The notes below the pieces were generated by a model, which was not told where the DNA came from, did no database searches, and saw only the letters and a program-made list of their open reading frames with translations. From positions 372,001 to 436,000 of the forward strand of contig FOCD01000001.1 in assembly GCA_900110015.1 (NCBI GenBank): DNA of 64,000 nt. The letters are read 5' to 3'. Every line of letters begins with the position of its first letter. Positions within the stretch are counted from its first letter, which is position 1. The translations under genes were made by a program, and so were the position numbers. Source of the stretch: Terribacillus saccharophilus. GTDB lineage: Bacteria; Bacillota; Bacilli; Bacillales; Amphibacillaceae. This document shows positions 25,069-34,377 of this stretch, piece after piece.

Positions 25069-26023
25069 AGGCCTTCCTCCTAAGTTTCTCGAATGTCAGG
25101 AAAGACGTTTTGTTAGCTTTCAGCAGACGGCTGATTTGCGCAGAATCGGCCAGCTCCATAATCGCAGCACGTGTTGGGTGGGGCTTTGTAATAGGAAGAA
25201 GTTCTAGCGAAGCAACACCAATTAACGTATGCTGCAAGTCAGCTATAGGTATTCCCATTTCCTTTAAGCGGTGAATGGCACCTGCAGCATTCTTAGCGTG
25301 GAGGGTACTGATGACAAGATGTCCAGTCCTTGCTGTTTCAAAGGCAAAACTGGCTGTGGATTCATCGCGAATCTCTCCAATCATCAGCACGTCTGGATCA
25401 TGCCGCAGTGCTGCTTTTAAACCTGCTTGATACGTAAGGCCGGCCTTCTCATTCACTTGCACCTGCAGCATATTTTCCATTCTTTTTTCAATCGGATCCT
25501 CCAAAGTGATAGCCTGACATGCTTTGATACGCAACAAATCCTGCAGGATGCTATACATTGTCGTTGTTTTCCCGCTGCCGGTCGGACCTGTAAACAAAAG
25601 AATTCCTGTACTTTCCATTAAAATCTGCCGCAGTAAACTTATTTGAAACGGAAACAAAAACAGCTGGTCGAGCAAGGGAGCTTCACTTTGGGGAAGTATG
25701 CGTATTGCCAAACTTTCTGTTTGCTTGAGCGGCAGAGTTGAGAGACGAAGTGAATATTGCTTTTGTCCTTTGTACGAAAACGGCATTGCACCATCCTGAG
25801 GTTTTTGCATTTCGCCGATATCCATGCCACTGACGAATTTATAGTATGCAATGAGCTTGCGAAAGCTCGCAGTAGATAAGTGGCTATGAAGGACACGTTT
25901 TCCGTGTATCCGGACAAAAACACTTGTTTCGTCTTCTTCTGGTGTAAAATGAATGTCAGATGCTTGTTGCTGTATCGCTTCTTCCATCAAATTTGCAGCA
26001 AAAACTGAAGGGCTCTCCAGCAC
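24947..26023 (-). CDS. comGA: Competence pseudopilus assembly ATPase ComGA
   Basis: The 358-residue traffic ATPase of the GspE/PilB family has Walker A GPTGSGKTTT, the Asp box EDPIEK, Walker B VLMIGEIRD and His box TLHAKNA, with N-terminal QQASDIHFTPEE. It powers pseudopilus assembly for DNA uptake. The GTG start at 26023 follows a near-perfect AAAGGAGGTGATG. It is first in a seven-gene operon on the minus strand. A short unneeded-looking C-terminal tail beyond the ATPase fold coincides with the comGB overlap. Confidence 0.94.
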   Translation of the reverse strand: MLESPSVFAANLMEEAIQQQASDIHFTPEEDETSVFVRIHGKRVLHSHLSTASFRKLIAYYKFVSGMDIGEMQKPQDGAMPFSYKGQKQYSLRLSTLPLKQTESLAIRILPQSEAPLLDQLFLFPFQISLLRQILMESTGILLFTGPTGSGKTTTMYSILQDLLRIKACQAITLEDPIEKRMENMLQVQVNEKAGLTYQAGLKAALRHDPDVLMIGEIRDESTASFAFETARTGHLVISTLHAKNAAGAIHRLKEMGIPIADLQHTLIGVASLELLPITKPHPTRAAIMELADSAQISRLLKANKTSFLTFEKLRRKAYAYGFITKENYQVQEGRQTAVYGTADAFPPAASSAQNTRI

Positions 26024-26095
26024 TTACATCACCTCCTTTGCAGTTACAATACTATAAGTTCATGACAGCAGTCATACTTCGAAAAAACAGGAATC

Positions 26096-26127
26096 AGAAA
26101 TGCTTTGGCGTGTAAAAATGATTTCTC
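26096..26127 (-). promoter_or_regulatory. Weak candidate ComK box upstream of comGA
   Basis: Two imperfect AT boxes (AAAA-N5-TTTT type) lie at 26115-26127 (AGAA-type on one side) and 26096-26108, separated by about 6 bases, 75-105 bases before the comGA start. TATAGT on the minus strand near 26055 could be the -10. Each half box has mismatches, so the call is weak; operon identity is the main support. Confidence 0.25.
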
Positions 26128-26216
26128 CCCAATAAGGCAGCTTTCTTGATACAAATTGTATGGAAAGAAATGAAATTGGCTACGCTACAAGTAAAAGTAA
26201 GAGGGGGCTGTAACAC

Positions 26217-26387
26217 ATGTCTTCGAATGATTATTTCCGATTCGTAACGCAGGAGCTGGTGAAAAAGATGGATGCACCAAAGCAAGAAAAGAAAGAGAAG
26301 GAAAAAGAAAAACACCAGCTGCACGGGAAGTGGTTTGGTGTTCTGCCATTTGCTTTCAAGCTGTTCTTTCGTAGTCGTAAAAAGTAA
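26217..26387 (+). CDS. yqzE: YqzE family small protein (SpoIIT-like)
   Basis: A 56-residue protein starting MSSNDYFRFVTQELVKKMD, then a highly charged Lys/Glu/Gln stretch, and a C-terminal hydrophobic/basic segment (WFGVLPFAFKLFFRSRKK). This pattern is the YqzE family. In B. subtilis the gene follows comGG, and as I recall has been renamed spoIIT because it helps activate sigma-E; that assignment is from memory. GAGGGGG precedes the ATG. It is divergent from comGA here rather than downstream of comGG. Confidence 0.82.
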   Translation: MSSNDYFRFVTQELVKKMDAPKQEKKEKEKEKHQLHGKWFGVLPFAFKLFFRSRKK

Positions 26388-26417
26388 GAGGCCTGAACAT
26401 GATCAGGCCTCTTTTTT
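26386..26417. terminator. Bidirectional terminator between yqzE and yqhG
   Basis: An 11-bp stem AAGAGGCCTGA / TCAGGCCTCTT with a 6-base loop and following T run. It contains the stop codons of both convergent genes. Confidence 0.93.
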
Positions 26418-27242
26418 ATGGAGCAGTTTTCGCGCAGTTTCTTCAGAGAGATAGAAGATGCCTGCATTGATTGTTTCCATTTGAATGGATGGGATTAGTC
26501 TTTTATGAACTGCATCGAGCTCATTCTTGTACAATGCAGCTCTTTCTTCTTGGATTTCCGGTTCGAGCTCTTCCTGAGCGCTTTGATCGAAGAAATGCGC
26601 CAGTAAATCTTCTTCTTTTTTGAGCGTTTCTGCTGTTTCCTTCACCCAGCTATCATCGATAGTATCCAGATAAGTATGCATATAGCTGCTGATACGCTGG
26701 TAGCCGCTCTGATATCGGATGACAGGGGAGAGGCAGTAACATTGATCACTGATTTGCTGTTTGAATTCCACTTGAGAAAAGTTTTCCATCCAATCGGTTG
26801 CCAGCTGCCCATTCAATAGCTGTAATCCAACAGAATGTGTTTCTGTACGTTTGCGTTCACCTGAAAAATGCACGCTTAAATTACGGATGAGCCACGGATA
26901 CAACGGTGTTCGTGAAGCAGTGTCCACCTTTTCATAAAGACGAGCAACTTGAGCGGAGTTACGAATGAGACGGAAGATCTTATGCAGACGAGGACTGCCA
27001 AAATGAATATGTTTGGCTTTCTCTGCTGTCTCATTAGGGTCAGTCAGGAGGGCTAGCTCCATTGGATCACCTTCCTGACCAAGTCTTTTCTTATAACGCC
27101 AATAAAACGGCCGATTCATTAATTCTTCATCCAGTTCTGGAGTCAGCAGAAACCGGAGCAACCCTTCTTTTTCCTCTAACAGCTGACAGCCATTTGATAG
27201 GAAAAATTTCCTCAGAAACTGATGGAGTGTGTGTCTATCCAT
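26403..27242 (-). CDS. yqhG: YqhG family protein
   Basis: From the ATG at 27242 the protein has 279 residues, with N-terminal DRHTLHQFLRKFFLSNGC. It is mostly helical and acidic at the C-terminus, with no catalytic motif that I recognise. It is linked to the SNF2-type gene yqhH in B. subtilis as here; a role as partner of that ATPase is a guess from context. Its start lies within the last codons of yqhH (8-base overlap), so the two are coupled. GGAAAGGGA serves as RBS. Confidence 0.8.
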   Translation of the reverse strand: MDRHTLHQFLRKFFLSNGCQLLEEKEGLLRFLLTPELDEELMNRPFYWRYKKRLGQEGDPMELALLTDPNETAEKAKHIHFGSPRLHKIFRLIRNSAQVARLYEKVDTASRTPLYPWLIRNLSVHFSGERKRTETHSVGLQLLNGQLATDWMENFSQVEFKQQISDQCYCLSPVIRYQSGYQRISSYMHTYLDTIDDSWVKETAETLKKEEDLLAHFFDQSAQEELEPEIQEERAALYKNELDAVHKRLIPSIQMETINAGIFYLSEETARKLLHKKEA

Positions 27243-28890
27243 GTAATTTATCCCTTTCCATCTGTTCACCTGTCTCGGTTATAACCGCAGTCAGATTATC
27301 CAATTTCACTTTAATTTCTCCTTCGGAACGGGAGTCGGCGAAGATTCGTTTGATTTCTTTTTCTACATCAGACACTTGCAGTTCGGCTAAGATATGATCG
27401 AGGTTTCCGATCACCCGCTCGAATAGGTTAATTTTCTTATAAAGCAATTCCAAAATGTGTGCTTCGAGTGTATTGCGTACGGCAAAATTAAATATTTGCA
27501 CATCCTTTTTCTGACCAAAACGATGAATACGGCCGATGCGCTGCTCCAGTCGCATTGGATTCCAAGGCAAATCGTAGTTAATCATATTGCTGCAAAATTG
27601 GAGGTTGATACCTTCGCCGCCAGCTTCGGTTGCAATCAAAACTTGTGTGTGTTTTTCGAAGAGCTCGCGCATCCAATCTTTTTTACCGGCCTTGAAGCCG
27701 CCTCGGAATGGAACGGATGATATGTCATGCTGCTTTAGCGTCCATTGCAAGTAAAATTGCGTGGCACGATATTCTGTGAAGATGATGAACTTTTCTCCCG
27801 GTGGGGCAGCTTTGATCAGCTCTACCACTTTCAGTGCCTTGCTGTGCTGCGGCAGCTTTTCAATTTCTTTCATCACAGGCAAATAAGTATTACCGGTTTC
27901 CGGGTTTTCCTCCACCATTTTTTTCATAGACAAGTAAGCTGCTTCCCTGGAGCTGCATAACTCTCGTAGTAAAGTTATTTTAGCGAAAGTCGCTGCAGCG
28001 CTAGTGGAATCTTGCATATTCTCATACACTTGCCGCTCTTGTTCGGTAAAATCAATCCAAATCGTTTCCACTTTTCGCTTTGTCCATTGCAGTCCTGTTT
28101 CTTCACGTCGGTTGCGTACCATCACTTTGCGTATGAGCTCTTTTAAATAATGATGCTCTTCTGCATCTCTTCGATCATCTCCATATGTATCTTTGAATTG
28201 CTTATAGCTTCCAAGGTAACCAGGCTTAAGCAAGGATACGAGATTATAAATATCACTCAATTTGTTTTGGACAGGTGTAGCGGTCAGCAGCAGACAATAT
28301 TTCTTTTTAAGTGACTGGATAAAAGCATAATTTTTTGTCTGGCTGTTTTTCAGTTTATGAGCCTCATCGATTAGCACGAAATCATAGTCCTGCTCCAGGA
28401 TGATTTCCCTGTGAGGAGAGCGCTTTGCCAAATCAATGGAAGAGACAATCACATCATAGTGCTCCCAAATATATTGCTTTCGCTGAGAAGCGGCTGGTAT
28501 ATGGAATTTAGAGTTCAATTCGTTAACCCATTGGTTGACAAGAGACGCCGGTACGAGCAGGAGTACTTTTTTCACCAAGCCGCGAATCATCAATTCTTTC
28601 AATACGAGACCTGCTTCGATTGTCTTCCCAAGACCAACTTCATCTGCCAAAATGGCGCGTCCGTTCATTTCTTCCACAACTCGCCTGCTTGCTTCCAGCT
28701 GATGGGGATGGAAGGTCATATGTGGCAAATATCCGGGAGCAACCAACCCGGTAAACGTATCAATATTCGTTTCTTTGGCCGCTGTATACGCCATTTGGAA
28801 ATGCTCCCAAGATGCTTTTTCTCCTTCTTGCTGCAACACATCATCCATCATGTCGATGAAAGGTTTATCATCTTTTATATGCACCTGCAT
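27235..28890 (-). CDS. yqhH: SNF2-type DEAD/DEAH helicase-like ATPase YqhH
   Basis: The 551-residue protein has the two RecA-like domains of SF2 Swi2/Snf2 ATPases: motif I ILADEVGLGKTIEAG, motif II LIDEAHKLKN, motif III LTATPVQN, and in the second domain motif V ATEAGGEGINLQF and motif VI RIGRIHRFGQ. Such proteins translocate on double-stranded DNA or remodel nucleoprotein complexes; RapA is a bacterial relative. Its exact target is unknown. AAGGAGATGA precedes the ATG. It is divergent from the glycine riboswitch. Confidence 0.9.
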   Translation of the reverse strand: MQVHIKDDKPFIDMMDDVLQQEGEKASWEHFQMAYTAAKETNIDTFTGLVAPGYLPHMTFHPHQLEASRRVVEEMNGRAILADEVGLGKTIEAGLVLKELMIRGLVKKVLLLVPASLVNQWVNELNSKFHIPAASQRKQYIWEHYDVIVSSIDLAKRSPHREIILEQDYDFVLIDEAHKLKNSQTKNYAFIQSLKKKYCLLLTATPVQNKLSDIYNLVSLLKPGYLGSYKQFKDTYGDDRRDAEEHHYLKELIRKVMVRNRREETGLQWTKRKVETIWIDFTEQERQVYENMQDSTSAAATFAKITLLRELCSSREAAYLSMKKMVEENPETGNTYLPVMKEIEKLPQHSKALKVVELIKAAPPGEKFIIFTEYRATQFYLQWTLKQHDISSVPFRGGFKAGKKDWMRELFEKHTQVLIATEAGGEGINLQFCSNMINYDLPWNPMRLEQRIGRIHRFGQKKDVQIFNFAVRNTLEAHILELLYKKINLFERVIGNLDHILAELQVSDVEKEIKRIFADSRSEGEIKVKLDNLTAVITETGEQMERDKLHG

Positions 28891-28967
28891 AGTGATTTCA
28901 TCTCCTTATTCTTCGGAGTTTCATTTAAAAAGCTGAAAAAGATAGACACATTCTAAAAATGTTATGT

Positions 28968-29032
28968 TATAATGAGGCTGAAACCAGACATTGTTAATAT
29001 TTTTTATTAAAATGTTTGGATTTTGCTTTTTT
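28968..29032 (+). other. Promoter-like element with terminator-like hairpin (possible tiny transcript)
   Basis: An extended -10 (TG-T-TATAAT ending at 28973) is followed from 28984 by a stem of 9 + 6 bp with one bulged G and a T loop (28984-29019), and then a T-rich tract. A transcript starting near 28980 would be about 50 bases. Alternatively this is just the start of a longer gcv leader. The rest of 28891-29080 holds no gene. Confidence 0.35.
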
Positions 29033-29041
29033 ATAGGTTGA

Positions 29042-29071
29042 TTGTCTGTTAGTATGCCCGCGTTTTACAAT
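29042..29071 (+). promoter_or_regulatory. Likely promoter of the gcv operon
   Basis: TTGTCT (29042-29047) and TACAAT (29066-29071) with an 18-base spacer put the transcript start near 29078, just before the riboswitch leader. Confidence 0.55.
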
Positions 29072-29080
29072 TTCATAATC

Positions 29081-29298
29081 CGCGAGTGAATGTTGGAGGA
29101 GAGACCGCTATATGCGGCGCCGAAGGAGCAAATATTGAGTGAATCTCTCAGGCAAAAGAACTCCAACAGGACGCAACTCTGGAGAGTGCTTCCGTAGTAG
29201 AAGCCACCCAAGAAGCAACTATGGTCCAAGGACGATAAGAAACTTTCTGGTAAATGGACAGAGCCCCTCAAAGCTTTTTCGAGGTGGCTCTGTTTTTT
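29081..29298 (+). ncRNA. Tandem glycine riboswitch (gcvT leader)
   Basis: Two consecutive glycine aptamers precede gcvT. In the first, the P1 stem TGTTGGAG (29091-29098) pairs with CTCCAACA (29161-29168) and encloses the conserved GCGCCGAAGGAGCAA and GTGAATCTCTCAGGCAAAAGA cores. The second starts in GGACGCAACTCTGGAGAG and ends near AACTTTCTGG (29240-29250). The GAGTGAA leader at 29084 and the GACGC linker could form the known kink-turn. The expression platform is the terminator at 29258-29298. In Bacillus, glycine binding switches such leaders on, allowing read-through into the glycine cleavage genes. Confidence 0.95.
29258..29298 (+). terminator. Riboswitch-controlled terminator before gcvT
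   Basis: ACAGAGCC-CCTC pairs with GAGG-T-GGCTCTGT around an 11-base loop, followed by six T residues. Part of the 5' arm follows directly on the second aptamer, as expected for an on-switch. Confidence 0.9.
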
Positions 29299-29329
29299 GT
29301 TGCGAGGTACATAAGAGAGGAGCAAGATG

Positions 29330-30430
29330 ATGAGTGAGTTGAGAAGAACCCCGCTTTATCCTGCTTATCAGGCTAACAGCAAGACGATCGATTTCGGCGG
29401 ATGGGAACTGCCAGTCCATTTCAGCAGCATCCAGGAAGAACATCATGCAGTGCGGCAAGCAGCCGGGCTTTTCGATGTTTCCCATATGGGTGAGATTTTA
29501 GTTGAAGGACCAGCGAGCAAAGACTTCCTGCAATTTGTCCTGACAAATGACATTGAACTGCTCGTTCCGAATAAAGCGCAGTACAGTGTAATGTGTTATA
29601 AGGATGGCGGAACTGTAGACGATTTAATCGTTTATATGCTGGAGGAGAACCGTTATTTATTGGTTGTGAATGCCAGCAATACAGAAAAGGATTTCGAATG
29701 GCTGCTTTCTCATAAAAGAGAAGGTGTTACCATCGAAAATAAATCGGCGTCATACATGCAGGTTGCCCTGCAAGGACCTCATGCGGAACAAATCCTGCAG
29801 CAGGTAACAGACGAGAAATTGTCGGAAATTTCATTTTTCCGATTCGCTTATCCAGTGCAGCTGAAAGGTGCAAAAGGAGATTTTCTTGTCTCACGTACTG
29901 GCTACACTGGTGAAGATGGCTTTGAAATTTATGGGCCAGCTGAAAGCGGTAAAGCTGTTTGGGAGCTTTTGCTGGAAAAAGGCCAAGCATACAATCTTCA
30001 GCCTATTGGATTGGGTGCAAGGGATACATTACGCTTTGAAGCGAATCTGCCATTGTATGGTAATGAACTGTCGAAGGATATAACTCCAATCGAGGCAGGT
30101 ATTGGATTTGCAGTGAAAACGAACAAGTCTGCCGATTTCATCGGTAAAGAGACCTTGAAGAAGCAAAAAGAGAACGGAACGAAGCGCAAGCTTGTCGGCA
30201 TTGAAATGCTGGAAAAAGGAATACCGCGCCATGGATATCCAATCTTCAGCGGGGAAGAACAAATCGGTGAGGTAACGACAGGAACGAAGTCACCAACATT
30301 GGATAGTTATATCGGGCTTGCGCTCGTACAAGTTGACGCTGCCGAGGAAGGCAGTATTGTGGACGTGCAGATCCGAAAGAAAAGGCTACAGGCCAAGGTT
30401 GTTGCAACACCATTCTATAAACGGAAATAG
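29330..30430 (+). CDS. gcvT: Glycine cleavage system aminomethyltransferase (T protein)
   Basis: The 366-residue T protein begins with [13 protein letters not shown] and has the folate-binding GCV_T fold, including the conserved [21 protein letters not shown] and [11 protein letters not shown] motifs. It transfers the methylene group from the aminomethyl-lipoyl H protein to tetrahydrofolate and releases ammonia. The ATG at 29330 is 7 bases after GGAG; the adjacent ATG at 29327 is the alternative. Expression is under the glycine riboswitch. gcvPA follows after 14 bases. GcvH and the lipoamide dehydrogenase are not in this window. Confidence 0.95.
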   Translation: MSELRRTPLYPAYQANSKTIDFGGWELPVHFSSIQEEHHAVRQAAGLFDVSHMGEILVEGPASKDFLQFVLTNDIELLVPNKAQYSVMCYKDGGTVDDLIVYMLEENRYLLVVNASNTEKDFEWLLSHKREGVTIENKSASYMQVALQGPHAEQILQQVTDEKLSEISFFRFAYPVQLKGAKGDFLVSRTGYTGEDGFEIYGPAESGKAVWELLLEKGQAYNLQPIGLGARDTLRFEANLPLYGNELSKDITPIEAGIGFAVKTNKSADFIGKETLKKQKENGTKRKLVGIEMLEKGIPRHGYPIFSGEEQIGEVTTGTKSPTLDSYIGLALVQVDAAEEGSIVDVQIRKKRLQAKVVATPFYKRK

Positions 30431-30444
30431 AAGGAGGATACAGC

Positions 30445-31803
30445 ATGGATTTCAGGTACTTACCGATGACAGAGCAAGACAAAGAAGAAATGCTTCAAAC
30501 GATAGGCGTGAAAGACACGGAGGAGCTTTTTTCTGATATTCCGGAAGAAGTTCGCTTGAAGGGACCGCTTCAGATTAAAGAGCCGAAAAGTGAAGGTGAA
30601 CTGAAAGCTGAACTCGCTGCTTTGGCAAGTCGGAATGTGACGATGAAGACACATGCTTCCTTCCTTGGAGCGGGTGTATACGATCATTACATCCCTTCAA
30701 TTGTGGATCATGTTATCTCCAGATCTGAATTCTATACAGCGTATACGCCCTATCAGCCTGAAATTTCTCAAGGAGAGCTGCAGGCAATCTTTGAATTCCA
30801 GTCGATGATAGCTGAGCTGACTGGAATGGATGTAGCGAATAGTTCTATGTATGATGGCGGAACTGCATTGGCGGAAGCAGCAACACTAAGTGCTGGTCAT
30901 ACGAGGAAGAAGAAAATTGTCGTATCCGAAGCTGTACATCCAGAATCTCGTCAGGTGATCGATTCATACGGAAGAGGACAGCATTTAGAAATTGTCACAG
31001 TTCCGCATAAGGATGGCTTGACAGACTTACAAGCATTGGAAGAAGCAATAGACGCAGATACGGCAAGTGTTATCGTGCAATATCCGAACTTCTTCGGACA
31101 GGTCGAACCGTTAGCAGATATTCGTAAAATCATAGATACACAGCCAAAAGCGATGATGGTTGTCTCAAGTAACCCTTTGGCTCTAGGATTCTTGACACCA
31201 CCAGGCAGCTTTGGAGCAGATATTGTTGTTGGTGATACGCAAGTATTCGGTATTCCGGCACAATTCGGCGGTCCTCACTGCGGCTATTTCGCAAGCTCAG
31301 CGAAATTGATGCGTAAGCTGCCGGGAAGACTTGTTGGCCAGACAAAGGATGAAGAAGGCAGACGTGGATTTGTTCTAACACTTCAGGCTCGGGAACAGCA
31401 TATCCGTCGTGATAAGGCGACGTCAAATATTTGTTCCAATCAGGCATTGAACGCTTTGGCTTCTTCTGTGGCAATGAGTGCACTTGGGAAAAAAGGTGTA
31501 GCTGAGATGGCACACTTGAATATACAAAAAGCGCATTATATGAAAAAGCAGCTTGAAGCACACGGGCTGCAAGTCATCTTCCAAGGCGCCTTCTTTAATG
31601 AATTGGTTATTAAAGTAGACGACGATGCGGATGCACTGAATGATTATCTGGTTACACAAGGGTTTATCGGGGGGTATCACTTGGGACGGACAGATGATCG
31701 TTTAAAGAACCACATACTTGTTGCTGTGACGGAGCAGCGTACAAAAGAACAGATTGATACATTCGTAAGAGAGGTGGCGGCAGTTCATGCAAAACAATAC
31801 TGA
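30445..31803 (+). CDS. gcvPA: Glycine dehydrogenase (decarboxylating) subunit 1
   Basis: The 452-residue protein is the N-terminal half of the split P protein. Typical features are [15 protein letters not shown] at the start, the [15 protein letters not shown] region, [14 protein letters not shown], and the C-terminal [12 protein letters not shown]. With GcvPB it forms the PLP-dependent glycine decarboxylase that loads the aminomethyl group on lipoyl-GcvH. This subunit lacks the PLP lysine. GAAGGAGG precedes the ATG; it overlaps gcvPB by 17 bases. Confidence 0.95.
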   Translation: MDFRYLPMTEQDKEEMLQTIGVKDTEELFSDIPEEVRLKGPLQIKEPKSEGELKAELAALASRNVTMKTHASFLGAGVYDHYIPSIVDHVISRSEFYTAYTPYQPEISQGELQAIFEFQSMIAELTGMDVANSSMYDGGTALAEAATLSAGHTRKKKIVVSEAVHPESRQVIDSYGRGQHLEIVTVPHKDGLTDLQALEEAIDADTASVIVQYPNFFGQVEPLADIRKIIDTQPKAMMVVSSNPLALGFLTPPGSFGADIVVGDTQVFGIPAQFGGPHCGYFASSAKLMRKLPGRLVGQTKDEEGRRGFVLTLQAREQHIRRDKATSNICSNQALNALASSVAMSALGKKGVAEMAHLNIQKAHYMKKQLEAHGLQVIFQGAFFNELVIKVDDDADALNDYLVTQGFIGGYHLGRTDDRLKNHILVAVTEQRTKEQIDTFVREVAAVHAKQY

Positions 31804-33250
31804 TTTCCCATTGTTATTCGAACAAACGAAACCAGGCAGGACAGGATACAGCTTGCCGCCGCTGGATGTTCCGGAAACGGATCTTTCTGAGGTATTCGAA
31901 TCAAGTTATATTCGCAGTGAGCCTGCAGAACTTCCAGAGCTAAGCGAGCTGCAAATCATCAGGCATTATACAGCTCTTTCAAGAAGAAATTACGGCGTCG
32001 ACTCCGGATTCTATCCGCTCGGATCCTGTACGATGAAATATAATCCGAAAATTAATGAAGATGTTATCCGAATGGACGGATTCAGCCATGTCCATCCATA
32101 TCAGGATACGAAAACGGCCCAAGGCGCACTGGAGCTTATGTTTGATCTGCAGGAGCAGCTAAAAGAAATTACCGGCATGCACGAGGTGAGTTTGCAGCCC
32201 GCAGCAGGAGCTCATGGCGAATGGACTGGGCTGATGATGATCCGTGCTCTACATGAGAAGAACGGTGAGACACAGCGTACGAAGGTTATCGTGCCGGATT
32301 CAGCGCATGGTACGAACCCAGCTTCAGCAACTGTTGCTGGATTCGAATCTGTAACAGTTAAATCCAATGAAGAAGGACTAGTTGATTTAGAAGATTTGCG
32401 ACGCGTTGTTGGAGAAGATACAGCGGCATTGATGCTTACAAATCCGAATACACTCGGTCTGTTTGAAAAGGATATTTTGGAAATGGCCAAGATTGTCCAT
32501 GAAGCGGGCGGTAAATTGTATTATGACGGTGCGAATCTAAATGCCATTATGGGTTATACAAGACCTGGAGATATGGGCTTTGATGTTGTACACTTGAATT
32601 TGCATAAAACGTTCACCGGCCCGCATGGCGGCGGGGGGCCAGGATCAGGTCCTGTCGGCGTTTCAGAGGAGCTTGCAGCTTTCCTTCCGAAGCCAGTCGT
32701 ACGCAGACAAGGAGAAGAAATCATCCTTGACGAAGACCGCCCAGACTCTATTGGTCGCGTGAAACCTTATTACGGAAACTTCGGTATTAATGTTCGTGCG
32801 TATACGTATATCCGGACGATGGGACCAGAAGGGCTGAAACGTGTAAGTGAATATGCTGTCCTGAATGCAAATTACATGATGCGCCGTCTGAGTGAAGCAT
32901 TTGATTTGCCGTACACACAGCACTGTAAGCATGAATTTGTTCTTTCCGGACGCAGACAGAAAAAGCTTGGTGTCCGTACACTTGATATCGCTAAACGACT
33001 TCTTGATTTCGGTTATCATCCACCGACTATCTACTTCCCGCTTAATGTGGAAGAGGCACTGATGATTGAACCAACCGAAACAGAAGCAAAAGAAACTTTG
33101 GATAGTTTCATAGATACGATGCTGGAAATTGCAGCGGATGCTGAAAGTAATCCAGAAATCGTCCAAGAAGCACCGCATACGACGGTAGTGAGCAGAATGG
33201 ATGAAACGACTGCAGCCAGAAAGCCAATTCTTCGTTATATACCAGAATAA
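31787..33250 (+). CDS. gcvPB: Glycine dehydrogenase (decarboxylating) subunit 2
   Basis: The 487-residue catalytic half of the split P protein carries the PLP-binding lysine in [31 protein letters not shown] and [12 protein letters not shown] are further family marks. It decarboxylates glycine in complex with GcvPA. It is the last gene of the gcv operon and ends at a strong terminator shared with yqhL. The start overlaps the gcvPA end, and GAGAGGTGG there serves as RBS. Confidence 0.96.
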   Translation: MQNNTDFPLLFEQTKPGRTGYSLPPLDVPETDLSEVFESSYIRSEPAELPELSELQIIRHYTALSRRNYGVDSGFYPLGSCTMKYNPKINEDVIRMDGFSHVHPYQDTKTAQGALELMFDLQEQLKEITGMHEVSLQPAAGAHGEWTGLMMIRALHEKNGETQRTKVIVPDSAHGTNPASATVAGFESVTVKSNEEGLVDLEDLRRVVGEDTAALMLTNPNTLGLFEKDILEMAKIVHEAGGKLYYDGANLNAIMGYTRPGDMGFDVVHLNLHKTFTGPHGGGGPGSGPVGVSEELAAFLPKPVVRRQGEEIILDEDRPDSIGRVKPYYGNFGINVRAYTYIRTMGPEGLKRVSEYAVLNANYMMRRLSEAFDLPYTQHCKHEFVLSGRRQKKLGVRTLDIAKRLLDFGYHPPTIYFPLNVEEALMIEPTETEAKETLDSFIDTMLEIAADAESNPEIVQEAPHTTVVSRMDETTAARKPILRYIPE

Positions 33251-33251
33251 A

Positions 33252-33289
33252 AAAAGAGCTTTGCACATGATGATGTGCAAAGCTCTTTT
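33252..33289. terminator. Bidirectional terminator between gcvPB and yqhL
   Basis: A perfect 16-bp stem AAAAGAGCTTTGCACA / TGTGCAAAGCTCTTTT with a 6-base loop. The yqhL stop lies at its edge. Confidence 0.95.
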
Positions 33290-33674
33290 ATTCGCCTTTT
33301 CGTTTGATCTTACCGCTCCAGGCTTTAAAACCGCCTTTTAGCTGATTAAGATCCTGATAACCTTTTTTGTGCAGCATTGCTGCAGTACGAACAGTACGTG
33401 TACCGTTTTGGTCATACATATAAACAGGCTTGTCCTTGCGGATTTCAGCCAAACGGTAGCGAAGCTGGGTTAGCGGGATATTGCGTGCACCTAGAATGTG
33501 TCCGCCATCGAATTCCTTCGGTTCACGAACATCAATCAGCTGTGCTTTACGGTATCCAGCCTTGAATTCTTCCTCTGTAAGAGTTTTCAGGTGTTTCTTC
33601 TGAATGAAATAGCGGATTACACTATATGCGATGAATACAATCAGTGCAATTCCGATAACTAATACTGCTTCCAT
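33288..33674 (-). CDS. yqhL: Membrane-anchored rhodanese-like protein YqhL, catalytic Cys missing
   Basis: The 128-residue protein has an N-terminal membrane helix (about 2-22) and a rhodanese domain with IDVREPKEFDGGHILGARNIP and the C-terminal LKGGFKAWSGKI. The active-site loop reads YMYDQNGTRT, with Asp where sulfurtransferases have the catalytic Cys (usually YCxxGxR). The protein is therefore probably not a thiosulfate sulfurtransferase, though the fold and loop remain. GGGGGAAATG-type RBS precedes the ATG. It follows the gcv operon as in B. subtilis, but the lipM (yqhM) gene found nearby there is absent. Confidence 0.9.
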   Translation of the reverse strand: MEAVLVIGIALIVFIAYSVIRYFIQKKHLKTLTEEEFKAGYRKAQLIDVREPKEFDGGHILGARNIPLTQLRYRLAEIRKDKPVYMYDQNGTRTVRTAAMLHKKGYQDLNQLKGGFKAWSGKIKRKGE

Positions 33675-33800
33675 GTCATTTCCCCCATCTGCAAATACTC
33701 CAACTTACATTATAGCAAGCAAGCGCTTATTTTCAAAGATTTTTTATAGCCGTTCAAACAAGTGTAACACTTTTTACCTGATTCAACTTTGTTGGCTTGT

Positions 33801-33830
33801 TTGTCTGCTCGAAAAGGTGTATCATATAAA
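33801..33830 (+). promoter_or_regulatory. Sigma-A promoter of mntR
   Basis: TTGTCT (33801-33806) and TATAAA (33825-33830), 18-base spacer, 38 bases before the mntR start. Confidence 0.55.
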
Positions 33831-33867
33831 GATGTAGAAGTTGCAGTGGATTGAATGGAGGAATTTT

Positions 33868-34287
33868 ATGCCTACACCGAGCATGGAAGATTATATTGAA
33901 CAAATTTACATATTAATGGAACAAAAGGGATATGCCCGAGTGTCTGATATAGCAGAGAATCTGCAGGTACATCCGTCTTCTGTTACGAAAATGGTGCAGA
34001 AGCTGGACAAAGATGAATATTTGAAATATGAAAAGTACCGTGGCTTGATTCTTACTGATAAAGGAGAGCAGGTCGGCAAACGGCTTGTCTATCGGCATGA
34101 ACTTTTGGAAGACTTCCTACGGATTATCGGTGTCGAGGAAGAGAATATCTATCAGGATGTAGAAGGAATAGAGCATCATATGAGCTGGAATTCCATCGAG
34201 CGGATCGGCAATCTTGTGGAATATTTCCAGGAAGATAATAAGCGAAAAGAAGCATTAATCAAAATACAGCAAAAACAAAAGTCTTAA
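33868..34287 (+). CDS. mntR: Manganese-dependent transcriptional repressor MntR
   Basis: The 139-residue DtxR-family repressor has an N-terminal winged helix ([22 protein letters not shown]) and a metal-binding dimerisation domain. Metal ligands known for B. subtilis MntR are present: Asp8 (SMED), Glu11, His77 region (YRHELL) and EHH in GIEHHMSW. It lacks the SH3-like third domain of DtxR, as MntR does. It represses manganese uptake genes when Mn is ample. The ATG at 33868 follows TGGAGGA; the extended upstream frame from a TTG is unlikely. Confidence 0.95.
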   Translation: MPTPSMEDYIEQIYILMEQKGYARVSDIAENLQVHPSSVTKMVQKLDKDEYLKYEKYRGLILTDKGEQVGKRLVYRHELLEDFLRIIGVEEENIYQDVEGIEHHMSWNSIERIGNLVEYFQEDNKRKEALIKIQQKQKS

Positions 34288-34291
34288 CTCC

Positions 34292-34319
34292 AACCATCCA
34301 TTTCGGATGGTTTTTTTTT
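34292..34319 (+). terminator. Terminator after mntR
   Basis: AACCATCC / GGATGGTT stem with a 5-base loop and a nine-T tract. Confidence 0.92.
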
Positions 34320-34377
34320 GTTCTAAAAGAGCACCTTCCTGATTAGGTATAATAAAAAGTCATCATGGAGCGTGCTT

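Noticed and set aside
32663-33280. 205-codon minus-strand frame inside gcvPB
   Set aside because: Antisense shadow; it would run through the gcv terminator and has no supporting motif.
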